A stretch of 37,334 nucleotides of DNA, from the NCBI GenBank assembly GCA_003696605.1, contig RFGV01000058.1, positions 1 through 37,334 of the forward strand, written 5' to 3'. The translations under genes and the position numbers were made by a program. This document shows, piece by piece, positions 17,655-27,477 of the stretch. The DNA comes from Chloroflexota bacterium (GTDB lineage: Bacteria; Chloroflexota; Anaerolineae; Promineifilales; Promineifilaceae). Positions within the stretch are counted from its first letter, which is position 1, and the number at the start of each line of letters is the position of its first letter. The notes under the pieces are model-generated. The model was not told the origin of the DNA. It saw only the letters and a program-made list of their open reading frames with translations, and ran no database searches.

Positions 17655-18544
17655 CACGCCACCTCCTCCACACCGTACCCCAATTGAGCCAGCATATTTG
17701 CAGCCACTTGCATAATCGTTCGTTGCTGGGCTGCACTTAATTGATGTGACCATTTGTGATTCATGTTAGTCAAGCGGGCAGGCAAAAGGCGGCGAAATTC
17801 GGCCGTGTCTGCCAATCCAACGAATGCCAAAATTTGGCCAATCGTGGTGCCGGGAGACTCGACAAGCTCTTCATAACGGATTTCCAGATACCGGTCAGCA
17901 AATAAATGCCGGTTTTCCAGAATAACAGCGACATCCCGTTGCCAGTGGCGAATGCACAATTCAATTGGGTCATTGCCAGCAGTTGCCCAATCGGTCGGGG
18001 TTTGCCCTAACCACCACACTCGGATATGTGGCCACCAACGCACTCGGGCTAACGAGGCCGCCACCGCTCGCCCATCTCGAATAATGTGTACAAAGCGGGC
18101 ATCGGGAAAAAGTGCATTGATGAGTCGTATGTGCTGGTTGTTTGTAGTTTGCTTGGCCAGGAATCGGGTTTTACCGGTGTAGTACAGGTGTGTCTGGATA
18201 ATGTGGTGGAAGCGATGTGTTATTTGGGGGGTAAGGTCGTTTTCGCTGAGAAAACGGCCGTTATCCAACCCCACATAAGCATGATAAATCCGATTGGCCT
18301 CGCTGGGGCGCAACGATGGTCGGGTTCGCTGCCAGAACTGCCGTTTCATCCACTGCCCCAGAACAGGCAGATCAACCAGACGATGAGTAGTTGCCAGCCA
18401 GGGCCAAGACGGCCGTTTTTCTGTCAGGTTAGAAAACCAGCACACATCCTCATGCATGGCCAACAAGTTGTAGAGCAATGTCGTACCAGACCGTCCTGCA
18501 CCCACAATAAAAATTGGGTGGTAAATGGTTGATGATTTTTTCAT
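17654..18544 (-). CDS. Sulfotransferase (Sulfotransfer_3-like)
   Basis: This 296-residue protein opens with HPIFIVGAGRSGTTLLYN (residues 9-26), the PAPS 5'-phosphosulfate loop. The middle segment FVHIIRDGRAVAAS is the 3'-phosphate-binding motif. It likely transfers sulfate from PAPS to a glycan hydroxyl. ATG 18544 overlaps the TGA of the upstream sulfotransferase (ATGA); the frame stays open to 18700, but that extension is Cys-rich and unlike the family. Three genes in a row (two sulfotransferases and the APH-like kinase) sit immediately before the flippase, which suggests decoration before export. Confidence 0.87.
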   Translation of the reverse strand: MKKSSTIYHPIFIVGAGRSGTTLLYNLLAMHEDVCWFSNLTEKRPSWPWLATTHRLVDLPVLGQWMKRQFWQRTRPSLRPSEANRIYHAYVGLDNGRFLSENDLTPQITHRFHHIIQTHLYYTGKTRFLAKQTTNNQHIRLINALFPDARFVHIIRDGRAVAASLARVRWWPHIRVWWLGQTPTDWATAGNDPIELCIRHWQRDVAVILENRHLFADRYLEIRYEELVESPGTTIGQILAFVGLADTAEFRRLLPARLTNMNHKWSHQLSAAQQRTIMQVAANMLAQLGYGVEEVA

Positions 18545-19329
18545 GATGTTGTCTCCAAAAACGGCCGTACTTCTTGCCCTCGTTCTCGCAATACACGCAT
18601 CAACACATATGGCCGCACATATTTCCAATAAGGCACACGCACCCCATTCAACAAATGAAACAACAACCAGCTTGTATGCGGCACAGATACATCCCCCCAT
18701 TCCGGCGGAAACTCATATCCCCACATTTTCATGAACGGACCAAACACACGCACAGCCCGACGCCTGACTTCCGGGGTGTCATAATAACTCAGGTACGTTT
18801 GGCGTTTGCCGGCTGTTTTGTTCACCACTGGCAACGGCCGTTGTGGCTCCAGACCAATCAGCCTCAATACACGCTCAAAATCTGCCGCCAAATGTTCAAA
18901 TCGAATCACAAAATCACAACGGGAATGTGTGATTGCGCTCCAATTGTTGTATGGCCAGCTATAAAATCGCAAGAAATAAGCAGCAAACCCGGCATCTTGC
19001 TGACGAATGTACCGAAAGCGGCGCAAACGCGGAAAATTAACCAGACGAGTAAAGAAACGGCCGTTATCAATCGCCGAAAACTGCCCCTTATGATCATTTC
19101 GATACTTAAAATAAAGACTCACCGCATCATCCAGCGGATTGCGAATACCCGAAAAGACAAAATAATCGCGCACTTTTTTAGGAGCTATTCGCCACAACTC
19201 CTCTAGCGTGGCATGTCGATACAAAACCGGCACACCCCCATACAACTCACACAACTCATGGCTAACCGCTGTGGAGCCAGTGCGCGGCAACTCTACAAAC
19301 ACATAACGATACTGATGACTGATAATCAT
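18541..19329 (-). CDS. Sulfotransferase-family protein
   Basis: The 262-residue protein starts MIISHQYRYVFVELPRTGSTAVSHEL, in which ELPRTGSTAVS is the PAPS-binding loop. DYFVFSGIRNPLDDAVSLYFKY is a good 3'-phosphate-binding segment. The wording resembles the Sulfotransfer_2-type carbohydrate sulfotransferases. ATG 19329 overlaps the TGA of the upstream GT4 (ATGA), and the gene itself ends in an ATGA overlap with the next sulfotransferase. Tandem but dissimilar sulfotransferases suggest two different acceptor positions. Confidence 0.83.
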   Translation of the reverse strand: MIISHQYRYVFVELPRTGSTAVSHELCELYGGVPVLYRHATLEELWRIAPKKVRDYFVFSGIRNPLDDAVSLYFKYRNDHKGQFSAIDNGRFFTRLVNFPRLRRFRYIRQQDAGFAAYFLRFYSWPYNNWSAITHSRCDFVIRFEHLAADFERVLRLIGLEPQRPLPVVNKTAGKRQTYLSYYDTPEVRRRAVRVFGPFMKMWGYEFPPEWGDVSVPHTSWLLFHLLNGVRVPYWKYVRPYVLMRVLRERGQEVRPFLETTS

Positions 19330-20519
19330 ATGGTTTCTCTCGTCAACTGACCGTCCACTCCCAATAACGGCCGATACACCAGCCTCTCATACATGGCCGC
19401 CACATCATCCCACGACAACCCCTGCCGCATTTGCTGCGCCCGTTGTCGGCAACGGTGCAAAAACGGCCGATCCAGCACAAACCGCGCCATCCCCTCGGCC
19501 AACGCTGCTGCTGTATCTGCCACCAGCAACCCATTTACCCCTGCCATTACCACATCCCGATGCGTTGCCACATCCGTAGAAAGAATAGGCAATCCCAGCG
19601 CCCGATATTCCAGCACCTTTATCGTCGGCTGATAATGCCAGGTCGGTCGATCAGGCACATATGCCAGGCCCACATCATACTCTGCCAACAACGCCGGTAT
19701 CTGCTCATATGGCACAGCAGGCAAAATCGCCACCACATCCCCCACCCCCATCTTATCCACCACCTGCCGGTAATACCCATCGCTTGTATCCGGCCCAACC
19801 AGGTGCACACAAAAATCGGCCGTTTTTTGCCGCAAGAGCGCCGCCGCTTCAATTACCCGTTCCAGATTTCGCAAACGGCTCAACGTCCCTACATAAACAA
19901 ACCGCACTCGTTCATCATCAGCCACCACACGCACATACGGCTGACGCACAAACGCCAAATCCACCCCAACAGGCACAACCACCCCTCGCCGCGCCCAATC
20001 CTCACCCAAAATTCGTCGGGCAGCTGCTTCATGGCAAAAACAAGTGCGCGGATACACAAACCGGGTGTAAATCTGACGACTCGTTATTTGTGCCCGCTCT
20101 TTTAATCGCACACGCCACGCCTTGCTAACCGCCTCATTTATCTGGCGAATGTCATACACAAACCGCATACGGGGTGGCATAAATAAAGGTAACAACCACG
20201 CAAAATGATTGGTATTCACCTGGACAATATCTGGCCGATGCTGGCGCAAAAAACGGCGCACTTGCCAGATAAACAAGAAGTAGCCAAGGCGGAGAAACAA
20301 GGCGCGAAGTAATGGCACACGCCGAAGAGCGGAGGGCAAAATATGCCAGGGACCGGGTATAACCGCAAATTGCTGGTTGCCATCATACCAATGGAGGTCG
20401 CCAGTGTCGGTGCGGGTACCTACCCACACTGTATGGCCACGACGACGAAGCGCGTTCGCCAATTCCTGATAAACAGGATTTGGTTTTCGGGAATAAAAGT
20501 GAAAGAGTGCAATATGCAT
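19326..20519 (-). CDS. GT4-family glycosyltransferase
   Basis: The 397-residue GT-B enzyme opens MHIALFHFYSRKPNPVYQELANALRRRGH, followed by DIVQVNTNHFAWLLP. The C-terminal donor-binding domain has FVYVGTLSRLRNLERVIEAAALL and then KVLEYRALGLPILSTDVATHRDVV, where a KVLEY segment takes the usual place of E-x7-E. ATG 20519 is used because it begins the conserved sequence; it lies 7 nt after the upstream stop. There is no exact ACGGCCGT copy in the gene, but three near-variants occur at about 19369, 19464 and 19816. Confidence 0.86.
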   Translation of the reverse strand: MHIALFHFYSRKPNPVYQELANALRRRGHTVWVGTRTDTGDLHWYDGNQQFAVIPGPWHILPSALRRVPLLRALFLRLGYFLFIWQVRRFLRQHRPDIVQVNTNHFAWLLPLFMPPRMRFVYDIRQINEAVSKAWRVRLKERAQITSRQIYTRFVYPRTCFCHEAAARRILGEDWARRGVVVPVGVDLAFVRQPYVRVVADDERVRFVYVGTLSRLRNLERVIEAAALLRQKTADFCVHLVGPDTSDGYYRQVVDKMGVGDVVAILPAVPYEQIPALLAEYDVGLAYVPDRPTWHYQPTIKVLEYRALGLPILSTDVATHRDVVMAGVNGLLVADTAAALAEGMARFVLDRPFLHRCRQRAQQMRQGLSWDDVAAMYERLVYRPLLGVDGQLTRETI

Positions 20520-20526
20520 GGTTTTC

Positions 20527-21441
20527 TCACACAACTCTGTGGCGAGCGCGGTTGATGCGCTGCCAAAAACCGACTGGATCGAGTGAAAAACTGTGCATAG
20601 CCCGAAGAACGGCCGTTATTGGCTGACGCCGATACCAATACACCCGTGCCAATCCCCAATATGCACCGGCCAGACGCCGTTGCAACACCTGCCTGTGAGC
20701 AGCAGGCAAATGTGAAAAACGACGTAAAATATCCCGATATAGCCATACCTGCATCCACCGCCCATCCTGAGCCAGCGGCGCATGGGAAGCCGTCAATCGT
20801 TGCTCATTAGCCGTGGCGGTCATGATTGCCCCAATGCTATTGACAGCACAGGCCGCCCCGCCTAATCCCAATTTCAGAAACAAATGGGTATCTTCCCGTG
20901 TATGCAGGCGTGGCCAGCAACCACCCGATTCCAGATAGGCATCTCGCCGAAAAACGGTGGACTGAAGCATCATGGGCTGTATCCGCATAAGTACCCATTC
21001 AGTGGCATCGTCCACGTAGCAATGGGGTTCGTTGATGTGAAAGCTGGCGCGTTCCCATTGCCGATGTTGTGGCTCGTTGGGGGGACGAATGGTGTCGGCA
21101 AAGTAGAAGCGGGCACGGCCGTTTGTGGCCTGAATGGCAGCAGCGATATGGGTCAGGTGATCTTCGTGCCAGTAGTCGTCGGAATCGAGGAAGGCAATCC
21201 AGGGTGAAACGGCCGTTTCCACTCCCAGATTTCGGGCTGCGGCTGCACCCTTGTTGGTCTGAAACACATATCGTACCCGATCAGCATATGCCCGTACCAC
21301 TACGGCCGTTTCATCCGTAGAGCCATCATCCACCACCACAATTTCTGCTGGTGGGTATGTTTGTCGCAAGGCACTTTCAATCGCCCGCTTCACCAATTCC
21401 TGCCGATTCCAGACAGGTATGACCACACTAATTGGCAGCAT
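20527..21441 (-). CDS. GT2-family glycosyltransferase
   Basis: This 304-residue GT-A enzyme has ISVVIPVWNRQELV, the EIVVVDDGSTDET nucleotide-binding motif, and AFLDSDDYW as the metal-binding DXD-type motif. HTREDTHLFLKLGL follows where the acceptor-side acidic residues are expected. It should add one sugar to the cytoplasmic lipid-linked intermediate. ATG 21441 overlaps the previous gene by 14 nt. The stretch GVETAVSPWIAFLDSDD shows an ACGGCCGT copy placed exactly where the family normally has a variable ARG/GEY-type stretch. It therefore replaces residues rather than inserting new ones. Confidence 0.9.
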   Translation of the reverse strand: MLPISVVIPVWNRQELVKRAIESALRQTYPPAEIVVVDDGSTDETAVVVRAYADRVRYVFQTNKGAAAARNLGVETAVSPWIAFLDSDDYWHEDHLTHIAAAIQATNGRARFYFADTIRPPNEPQHRQWERASFHINEPHCYVDDATEWVLMRIQPMMLQSTVFRRDAYLESGGCWPRLHTREDTHLFLKLGLGGAACAVNSIGAIMTATANEQRLTASHAPLAQDGRWMQVWLYRDILRRFSHLPAAHRQVLQRRLAGAYWGLARVYWYRRQPITAVLRAMHSFSLDPVGFWQRINRARHRVV

Positions 21442-22393
21442 CTACCACCTCAGAATATTCATCCTGCATGCCCGATTTTGAGGCCGCCGCCGACAAATAG
21501 CGACGAGAGAGCCAACGCCATGCCCAAACCAAATCATGCCACAGCCGTTTGCGACTACGCCACACCCAATAGACCATATGCCAGTGACATTTTGCCCGTT
21601 CTGACAAAGAGAGAGGCACTCGCCAGATAACACGCCACGTGGCCCAAAACTGGTGCCAGTTGGGAAAAACCAGCCTGTTGGCTGCCGCAGGATTGAACCA
21701 GACAACACGTTGATGGCGAGACGGCCGTTCTGCCACTGAGCTCTGGTTATGCAAGCGATGATAAAAAAGCACTTCCGGAATCTCGTAAAATGGCCCATAC
21801 AACCCCAACTCCGCCAACAAAGTGCGGTCCGAATCCGGGAAATAGTCAATCAGGCGTGTACGTACCAGGACAGACCGACGGATAAGCCCAAAAACCTCCT
21901 CACACGTGTACACCGGACGCACCAGAGCCAGGTCCCGAAATCGGGCGTGGGGCTGTGGCAAGCCAGCACGGGTAACTGCCTGTCGGGTTTGAATCCGCTG
22001 ACTGTGCTCGTCCACATCATCAAACCAGCAAAAACACAGGACGACTTCCGGACGTGAATCCAAAATCTGAACGCACTTTTCCAAAAAAGTATTGGCCAGA
22101 TAGTCGTCGGCGGCAGCCCACTTGAAGTATTGACCACGCGACAGGGCAAAGACACGGTTATAATTCCAGGCTGCCCCCCGATTTTCATGATGTCGTTCGT
22201 ATTGAATACGGCCGTCTTTGGCAGCATACGCCCGGCAAATGGCTTCTGTCTGGTCAGTTGAGCCATTATCAGAGATGATCAGCTCAAAATCGGTAAATGT
22301 TTGTGCCAAAATCGAGTTTATGGCTTGTGCCAGATACCTTTCTCCATTAAATACAGGCAGCCCAATGCTGACTTTTGGATGTTCAGGGTTCAT
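21428..22393 (-). CDS. GT2-family glycosyltransferase
   Basis: The 321-residue protein has VSIGLPVFNGERYLAQAI, ELIISDNGSTDQTE (nucleotide-binding) and YFKWAAADDYL (DXD-type metal site), which define a GT2 enzyme. It closely resembles rhamnosyltransferase-type and other short GT2 proteins of O-antigen clusters, but the sugar is not readable. ATG 22393 has AAGGA about 7 nt upstream. The 142 bp between this gene and the next (22394-22535) hold no gene or obvious hairpin. Confidence 0.9.
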   Translation of the reverse strand: MNPEHPKVSIGLPVFNGERYLAQAINSILAQTFTDFELIISDNGSTDQTEAICRAYAAKDGRIQYERHHENRGAAWNYNRVFALSRGQYFKWAAADDYLANTFLEKCVQILDSRPEVVLCFCWFDDVDEHSQRIQTRQAVTRAGLPQPHARFRDLALVRPVYTCEEVFGLIRRSVLVRTRLIDYFPDSDRTLLAELGLYGPFYEIPEVLFYHRLHNQSSVAERPSRHQRVVWFNPAAANRLVFPNWHQFWATWRVIWRVPLSLSERAKCHWHMVYWVWRSRKRLWHDLVWAWRWLSRRYLSAAASKSGMQDEYSEVVDAAN

Positions 22394-22535
22394 GGTTCAT
22401 CCTTTCGTGCGGTGCATTTCATGCTTCAGTTCGCCTTTCGGCATATCAAGTTTTTGTGAACAACCTGCTTGTTTCTGGCAACGATGAGAGTAAAGCGTTT
22501 ATATTCAGGTTATCTGATGAGAATTACAAATTGGC

Positions 22536-23642
22536 TTACACCGTCTCATATAGCCGCTCGTATGCCCGGACAATTTGGGGCCAGAGATAGTTTTCTCGTA
22601 CCCAGTTTTGGGCGTTCTGGCCCATACGGTGCATCTCTTCAGGATGTGCCAGTGCCCAGGTGAGTTTTTGCCGCAAATCATCAGGATCGGCCGAATGGAA
22701 GTAAAGTAGCTGGTCGGAGAAGGCGGCTTTGTTTTCGGGAATGTCGCTACACAGGATAGGTGTGCCACATACGGCCGTTTCCAGCAACATCATGGACATT
22801 CCTTCTACCAGGGAGGGGAACACAAACAAACGCGCCGCTTTTACCAGACCAAACAGTGTACCTTTGTCGGCAACAAACGGCACAAACCGGACACGTTCGT
22901 CGGCCATTTGCCGCAGCTTTTGCTCATATGCCGGAATGTGCCCCATATCTCCTACGATAACCAGTGGCAGGTCTGTCTCCAGTTGGCGATAGGCTTCCAG
23001 CAAGAGATGGCAACCTTTGGTGGGAATGATGCGTCCGGCAGCGAAGAGAATAAACTGGCCGGGCTGAATGTGATACCGCTGCATAAGGGAAACGGCCGTT
23101 TCCTCATCTATCTCTGCTTCTTCAGCCACCCCATTCGGCAAATACACAACAGGCCGATGATATTGCTGCCTGTAATACTCTGCCAGTGGCAAAGAAACCG
23201 TTGTCCGCTGATTAGACAACATGACAAACGGGTATTCCATCAATTGAATCAGCCTTCGGGCTACACGCCCCCATTTTTCGCGCGCCTGTGCTGCTCCATG
23301 CGAAGTGGAAATAACCCTGTACCGCAGGCGCAGCAATGGCAACACAAAACATGCTTCCACATTATGAACGTGTACCATGTGATAATTGCCAAACAAAAGG
23401 GCATGCAAAGCAGAAATCAGGTACAGAGAAAAGGCGTGTAAATGCTTGCCTGGCAGGAAGGGCATCCGCACCAGGCGCACGCCAGGGATGTATGTGTGGG
23501 GTGGTACATGTCGCTGGCTGCAATAGACTACTGGCTGGTATCGTTGCAAGTCCAGTCGCCGTACAATGGCTTCAACAACACGATCGACGCCTGCCTGTGA
23601 TGGCAAGCCTTTGATGCCTATGTAAGCGATTTTCTTGGGCAT
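22536..23642 (-). CDS. GT4-family glycosyltransferase with DUF1972-like N-terminus
   Basis: The 368-residue protein opens with IAYIGIKGLPSQAGVDRVVE, as in DUF1972-type rhamnosyltransferase-like enzymes. The donor domain has ILFAAGRIIPTKGCHLLLEAY, LVIVGDMG, and PSLVEGMSMMLLETAVCGTPIL, including the GT4 E-x7-E motif. In the last segment the family norm LEAMACGTP reads LETAVCGTP because of a palindrome at 22771. GGAG about 8 nt upstream supports ATG 23642, which is 3 nt from the preceding stop. Confidence 0.9.
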   Translation of the reverse strand: MPKKIAYIGIKGLPSQAGVDRVVEAIVRRLDLQRYQPVVYCSQRHVPPHTYIPGVRLVRMPFLPGKHLHAFSLYLISALHALLFGNYHMVHVHNVEACFVLPLLRLRYRVISTSHGAAQAREKWGRVARRLIQLMEYPFVMLSNQRTTVSLPLAEYYRQQYHRPVVYLPNGVAEEAEIDEETAVSLMQRYHIQPGQFILFAAGRIIPTKGCHLLLEAYRQLETDLPLVIVGDMGHIPAYEQKLRQMADERVRFVPFVADKGTLFGLVKAARLFVFPSLVEGMSMMLLETAVCGTPILCSDIPENKAAFSDQLLYFHSADPDDLRQKLTWALAHPEEMHRMGQNAQNWVRENYLWPQIVRAYERLYETV

Positions 23643-23645
23643 TGG

Positions 23646-24926
23646 TCACTCTCCTGCACTAAAGACGGCCGTTTCTGTTGCATGTGCTGCTCGTTTTTGG
23701 GCCAGCAATTCCTGATACAGACTCATCGTTTGCTGGTAATGTCGCTCCGGATTATTCACGCGGGTTACTTGCAAACGGCCGTTTTGCCCCATTCCTCTGG
23801 CCAGTTCGGGGCGTGCCCACAAAAACCGTATCTTTGTCACCAATTCGGCCGTGTCGCCGGGCCTGAACAACAACCCCGTTTGCCCCTCATGCACCAATTC
23901 CGGAATCCCGCCAATTCTGGAGCCAATTACGGGCGTGCCACAAGCCAGTGATTCCAATACTGACATGGGATAGTTTTCATACCATTCCGAAGGGACAACG
24001 GTAAAACGGGCACGTCGAATCAAGTCCACCAATTCGGCCGTTTTCAAATGCCCCAACAGTTCTACATGGGTCAGGTCATGCTTGCGAATAAACGCCTCTG
24101 CCCACGTCCGCAACTCACCATCACCAGCCACCAACAAGCGAGCCTGCCGAACTTCACACATTGCCGTCAACAACGTCTTAATCCCCTTAATCCCCACCAG
24201 TCGCCCACTAAACAAAATGTAATCTTCAGGCTCATCACACGGCCGAAAACGATCCACATCTATAAAATTGGGAATATGTACCACCGGATTGGAAATGCCA
24301 TATTCCTTCAGCTTGTGCTGCAAAAACTGACTGGGCGTTATAAACACATCCACATTACGCTCATAAATCCGCCATGCCTTGTGTATGGTCGCTTCCAGAG
24401 CGGCTAATAAACTGGCAGCAAGGGAGCCGCGTTTGCAACGATAGCGGACGGCATTGTAATAACGATGTCCTTTGCACGCTTCGCAAATACGGCCGTTTGA
24501 GACAAAACTGGTATTCGGGCATAACAGCTTATAGTCATGCAACGTTTGTACCACCGGAATACCCGCCCGCCGCAGCACGGGCAACACAGAAGGGGACATT
24601 TCATGAGCAATGCCGTGAACATGCGCAATGTCTGGTTTGGTTTCGGCAATGAGAGCCGCCAGGCGATCTCGTGCTTCGCGGGAGTAAACAACGCGCTCCA
24701 ACACTGTCCATTTGTCCCGCCAGCTTCCACCTTGCCGCAATCGCTCCGGGAAATTGATGTGGCTGATAAAATGGGAAGCATATGGTGTTGGTCTGTTGCG
24801 CTCATCTGTCATGCAAAAGGGGATGACCTCGTGTCCGTGTGCAGCAAGCAAAGCCATCAGGTCTAAAAAGCACCTTTCGGCACCACCACGCAAATAAAAG
24901 AAGCTGTTGATCATCAAAATTCGCAT
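23646..24926 (-). CDS. GT4-family glycosyltransferase
   Basis: The 426-residue enzyme starts MRILMINSFFYLRGGAERCFLDL, the classic GT4 donor-fold opening. A four-Cys segment follows (CPNTSFVSNGRICEACKGHRYYNAVRYRCKR), as seen in a subset of GT4 proteins, where it probably binds zinc. The C-terminal domain has YILFSGRLVGIKGIKTLL and SEWYENYPMSVLESLACGTPVIGS with the E-x7-E motif. ATG 24926 overlaps the upstream TAA by one base (TAATG), with a GAGG ribosome site. The frame extends to 25169, but that part is low-quality sequence antisense to the neighbour. Confidence 0.9.
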   Translation of the reverse strand: MRILMINSFFYLRGGAERCFLDLMALLAAHGHEVIPFCMTDERNRPTPYASHFISHINFPERLRQGGSWRDKWTVLERVVYSREARDRLAALIAETKPDIAHVHGIAHEMSPSVLPVLRRAGIPVVQTLHDYKLLCPNTSFVSNGRICEACKGHRYYNAVRYRCKRGSLAASLLAALEATIHKAWRIYERNVDVFITPSQFLQHKLKEYGISNPVVHIPNFIDVDRFRPCDEPEDYILFSGRLVGIKGIKTLLTAMCEVRQARLLVAGDGELRTWAEAFIRKHDLTHVELLGHLKTAELVDLIRRARFTVVPSEWYENYPMSVLESLACGTPVIGSRIGGIPELVHEGQTGLLFRPGDTAELVTKIRFLWARPELARGMGQNGRLQVTRVNNPERHYQQTMSLYQELLAQKRAAHATETAVFSAGE

Positions 24927-26119
24927 TATTGCACCTCTGGCTGATTGGCAGGAATATGTGCTAATGATCCTGTCAATAAGGCGCGATGCAGCTTTTGGGC
25001 AGATGCTTGCCATGTCCATTGGCGCGCAACTTGTGCGGCGTCGGCAGCAAGGCGGGGCAGCTGTTGGCGGTTTTCCCAAAGCTGGTGCAGAGTGTGACGT
25101 ATGTGTACAGGGTCTGGGGATTCTATCCAGAAGGCGAAACGGCCGTTTCCCACCACTTCTGTATGACACACATTCCTCATAGCCAAAACCGGCATCCCCG
25201 CGGCCAAATATTCAAACAACTTGACCGGGCTAGATGCCTGGTACTTTATTAGCGAATGGGCTGGTAGCGAAGTAACGCCAACATGCGCCTGCGCCAGCCG
25301 TGTGGGGATTTCGGTGTGGGGTATTGGTGGCAGCACAGTCAGGGCTGACTTGTTGGCCTTTGCCAATGCCGTCAATCGGTCGGCATCATCCCCATCGCCA
25401 ATTAACGTCAGTGTGAAACGTGCGCCTTCCTTATTGGCAGCAATAACAGCTTCTGCTAACGGGGCCAGATTTCGTTCTCGCATTAAACGGCCGATGTAAA
25501 TGAGCTGAATTGGTTCGTCTGGTGCAGGCCATTGTCGCTGTTGCTGGCAGGGAGCAAACTGTTCTGGCAGGACGCCAGATGGCCAAATACCCCATAGCTG
25601 GTGGGGTGGAATTTGCACCAGGCGGGCCATACGCGGGGTAATGGCGGTTTGTCCATCGGCCAGACGTGTGGCCAGTCGATACACAAGCCGGTAAAGTTGT
25701 CGGCGCAGGCGTAATTTGAGCGTGCCCTGGCTGAAGTCGGGAAGATCGCGTGAATCCATGACAAAAAACGGCCGTTTTTCGCCCCACATCTGCCGCCAGA
25801 GCATCCACGGGAACAGCCACAATGCCGAAATTTGATGAAACAACACCACATCCACATCCTGAATCATCTGCCATAACAGACGCCACACCCCCAAATGAAA
25901 TACCCATTGCCCCCAAAAATACACAGGGGGATGGGGAACACAACAAATCTCTACACCGTTGCGTGTATAACGGTCCGGGCTTCCCTTGCCGATCAGGCAA
26001 ACACGCCAACCCAACTGGTGCAGTTCGGCAGATGTGGCCAGCCAGGTAATAGCATCCAGACTGGTGCGGGGATTAATGGTAGAAACCCAGAGCAAAAACG
26101 GCCGTTTTTCTTCCCTCAT
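24926..26119 (-). CDS. GT4-like glycosyltransferase
   Basis: This protein of about 397 residues begins MREEKRPFLLWVSTINPRTSLDA. It has a donor domain with IQLIYIGRLMRERNLAPLAEAV, FTLTLIGDGDD and SPVKLFEYLAAGMPVLAM, matching GT-B family 4 enzymes. The N-terminal KRPF and an internal EKRPFF are both coded by full AAACGGCCGTTT palindromes (26098 and 25768), and VGNGRFAF by another (25139). ATG 26119 overlaps the TGA of the polymerase gene (ATGA). It probably acts on the lipid-linked repeat unit. Confidence 0.86.
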   Translation of the reverse strand: MREEKRPFLLWVSTINPRTSLDAITWLATSAELHQLGWRVCLIGKGSPDRYTRNGVEICCVPHPPVYFWGQWVFHLGVWRLLWQMIQDVDVVLFHQISALWLFPWMLWRQMWGEKRPFFVMDSRDLPDFSQGTLKLRLRRQLYRLVYRLATRLADGQTAITPRMARLVQIPPHQLWGIWPSGVLPEQFAPCQQQRQWPAPDEPIQLIYIGRLMRERNLAPLAEAVIAANKEGARFTLTLIGDGDDADRLTALAKANKSALTVLPPIPHTEIPTRLAQAHVGVTSLPAHSLIKYQASSPVKLFEYLAAGMPVLAMRNVCHTEVVGNGRFAFWIESPDPVHIRHTLHQLWENRQQLPRLAADAAQVARQWTWQASAQKLHRALLTGSLAHIPANQPEVQ

Positions 26120-27477
26120 GCCACTTCCTCCCCAGCCGGTTCCACCCTCTGAACCTGATTCAAAACAAACCCCAACACACACCAATACAAAATCATAGGC
26201 ACAGCAAAATCCCACACCCGGTGATACCACAACCAAAACGGCCAAAACAGCGTAAACAACAACGTCCCATACAACAAAATCGCCAAATCAGTATGCTGCG
26301 CCCGCATTGCTTCGCGCCACAAACGCCCCACAAGCCACAACACAACACCAGCAAACGCTGCCAGCCCCGTCATCCCCATTTCCTGCATCATCACCAACAG
26401 ACTTGTTCCCGATGTCAGCCCGTAATACCCTTGCAACAACCCCTGACCAGCTATCCCCAACGAAACACTAGAACTGCGCGAACCCAATCCTGTGCCAAAT
26501 AAAAAGGTAACGCCATCCTGCTGAATAATGTTCCAGCCGTATCGCAAGGCAAAATTGCGCCCCAGCCGATACCGCCCGCCGCCTCGCCCGCCATCCGTAT
26601 CCAGATATTCCAGCGTTGTTTCCAAATTCAGGTATTCTTCAAATCGGCGCTTCCCCCTTCCCTCGGCAATAACAATGTTATATAGAGAAATAAACGCATA
26701 AGAAATTACAACAAATGAAACAACGTAAATTATCAATCGGCGCACCTGACCGCCTCGAATCATGTGAACGGATAATGTGCCCAATCCCAACAAAACAAGC
26801 ACCGCCGGAAATGCCTTGATTTCGCTCAGGGCACTGGCTGCCATACCACACCCCAAAGCGAATAGCAAAACTCGCCAGTTTCCAGTTACCAACCAGTTTC
26901 CTAAAGCCAGGCAAATCACAAATGCCAGGAAGAAGATAAGTGGCCCGACCCCCCGCCGGCCAAATGTTCCGGCCAGATCGTCCCCTGGTGTTTGTCCATT
27001 CAGATATTGCCATAGCTGGAACAGAAGGTTGGCGGCCAGTAGCCACATGCAAAATCGCCATAGTTGTCCGGCAAGCTTTTCTGGCCAGTAGGGATGTTGG
27101 TAGGCATAAAGCCCCATCATGGGGTATTTGAACATACGCATCCAACCCCATAAGGTGGCGCTTAATCCCTGTCCTTGTAAAACGGCCGAAGCAATGCCCA
27201 AAGTGGAAAGCCCCAGAATAAGAACGGCCGCTTTGGGGATGCGATTGAATACCAGCATTCGCAATACAGCCAAAACGATAACCAATATCGTGGCCACGTC
27301 CCCTACCCAGCGCAAGGAAGCAGGTAAATATCCCTTCCAGATAAAATAAGGTGTCAGCAACTCTGTGAAAAAGGCTACCAGCAAGAACAAATCGTACTGT
27401 ACCCAAAGGCCAGGGGTATAGCTCTTTTTATCCAGCCGCAAACGATAATATGGTGGAATAATGGTGCTTAGTCGCAT
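26116..27477 (-). CDS. Wzy-like O-antigen/exopolysaccharide polymerase
   Basis: The 453-residue protein is almost wholly membrane-embedded, with some ten to twelve hydrophobic segments. One larger extracytoplasmic loop (LETTLEYLDTDGGRGGG to LRYGWNIIQQDG) sits before a late cluster of membrane spans. This layout, together with FGTGLGSRSSS and a Gly-rich stretch, fits the O-antigen ligase/polymerase (Wzy_C-like) family, which joins repeat units on the outer face. Similarity in this family is low, so the call rests on topology and context between a sulfotransferase and glycosyltransferases. ATG 27477 has AAAGGA 8 nt upstream and overlaps the previous gene by 10 nt. Confidence 0.78.
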   Translation of the reverse strand: MRLSTIIPPYYRLRLDKKSYTPGLWVQYDLFLLVAFFTELLTPYFIWKGYLPASLRWVGDVATILVIVLAVLRMLVFNRIPKAAVLILGLSTLGIASAVLQGQGLSATLWGWMRMFKYPMMGLYAYQHPYWPEKLAGQLWRFCMWLLAANLLFQLWQYLNGQTPGDDLAGTFGRRGVGPLIFFLAFVICLALGNWLVTGNWRVLLFALGCGMAASALSEIKAFPAVLVLLGLGTLSVHMIRGGQVRRLIIYVVSFVVISYAFISLYNIVIAEGRGKRRFEEYLNLETTLEYLDTDGGRGGGRYRLGRNFALRYGWNIIQQDGVTFLFGTGLGSRSSSVSLGIAGQGLLQGYYGLTSGTSLLVMMQEMGMTGLAAFAGVVLWLVGRLWREAMRAQHTDLAILLYGTLLFTLFWPFWLWYHRVWDFAVPMILYWCVLGFVLNQVQRVEPAGEEVA

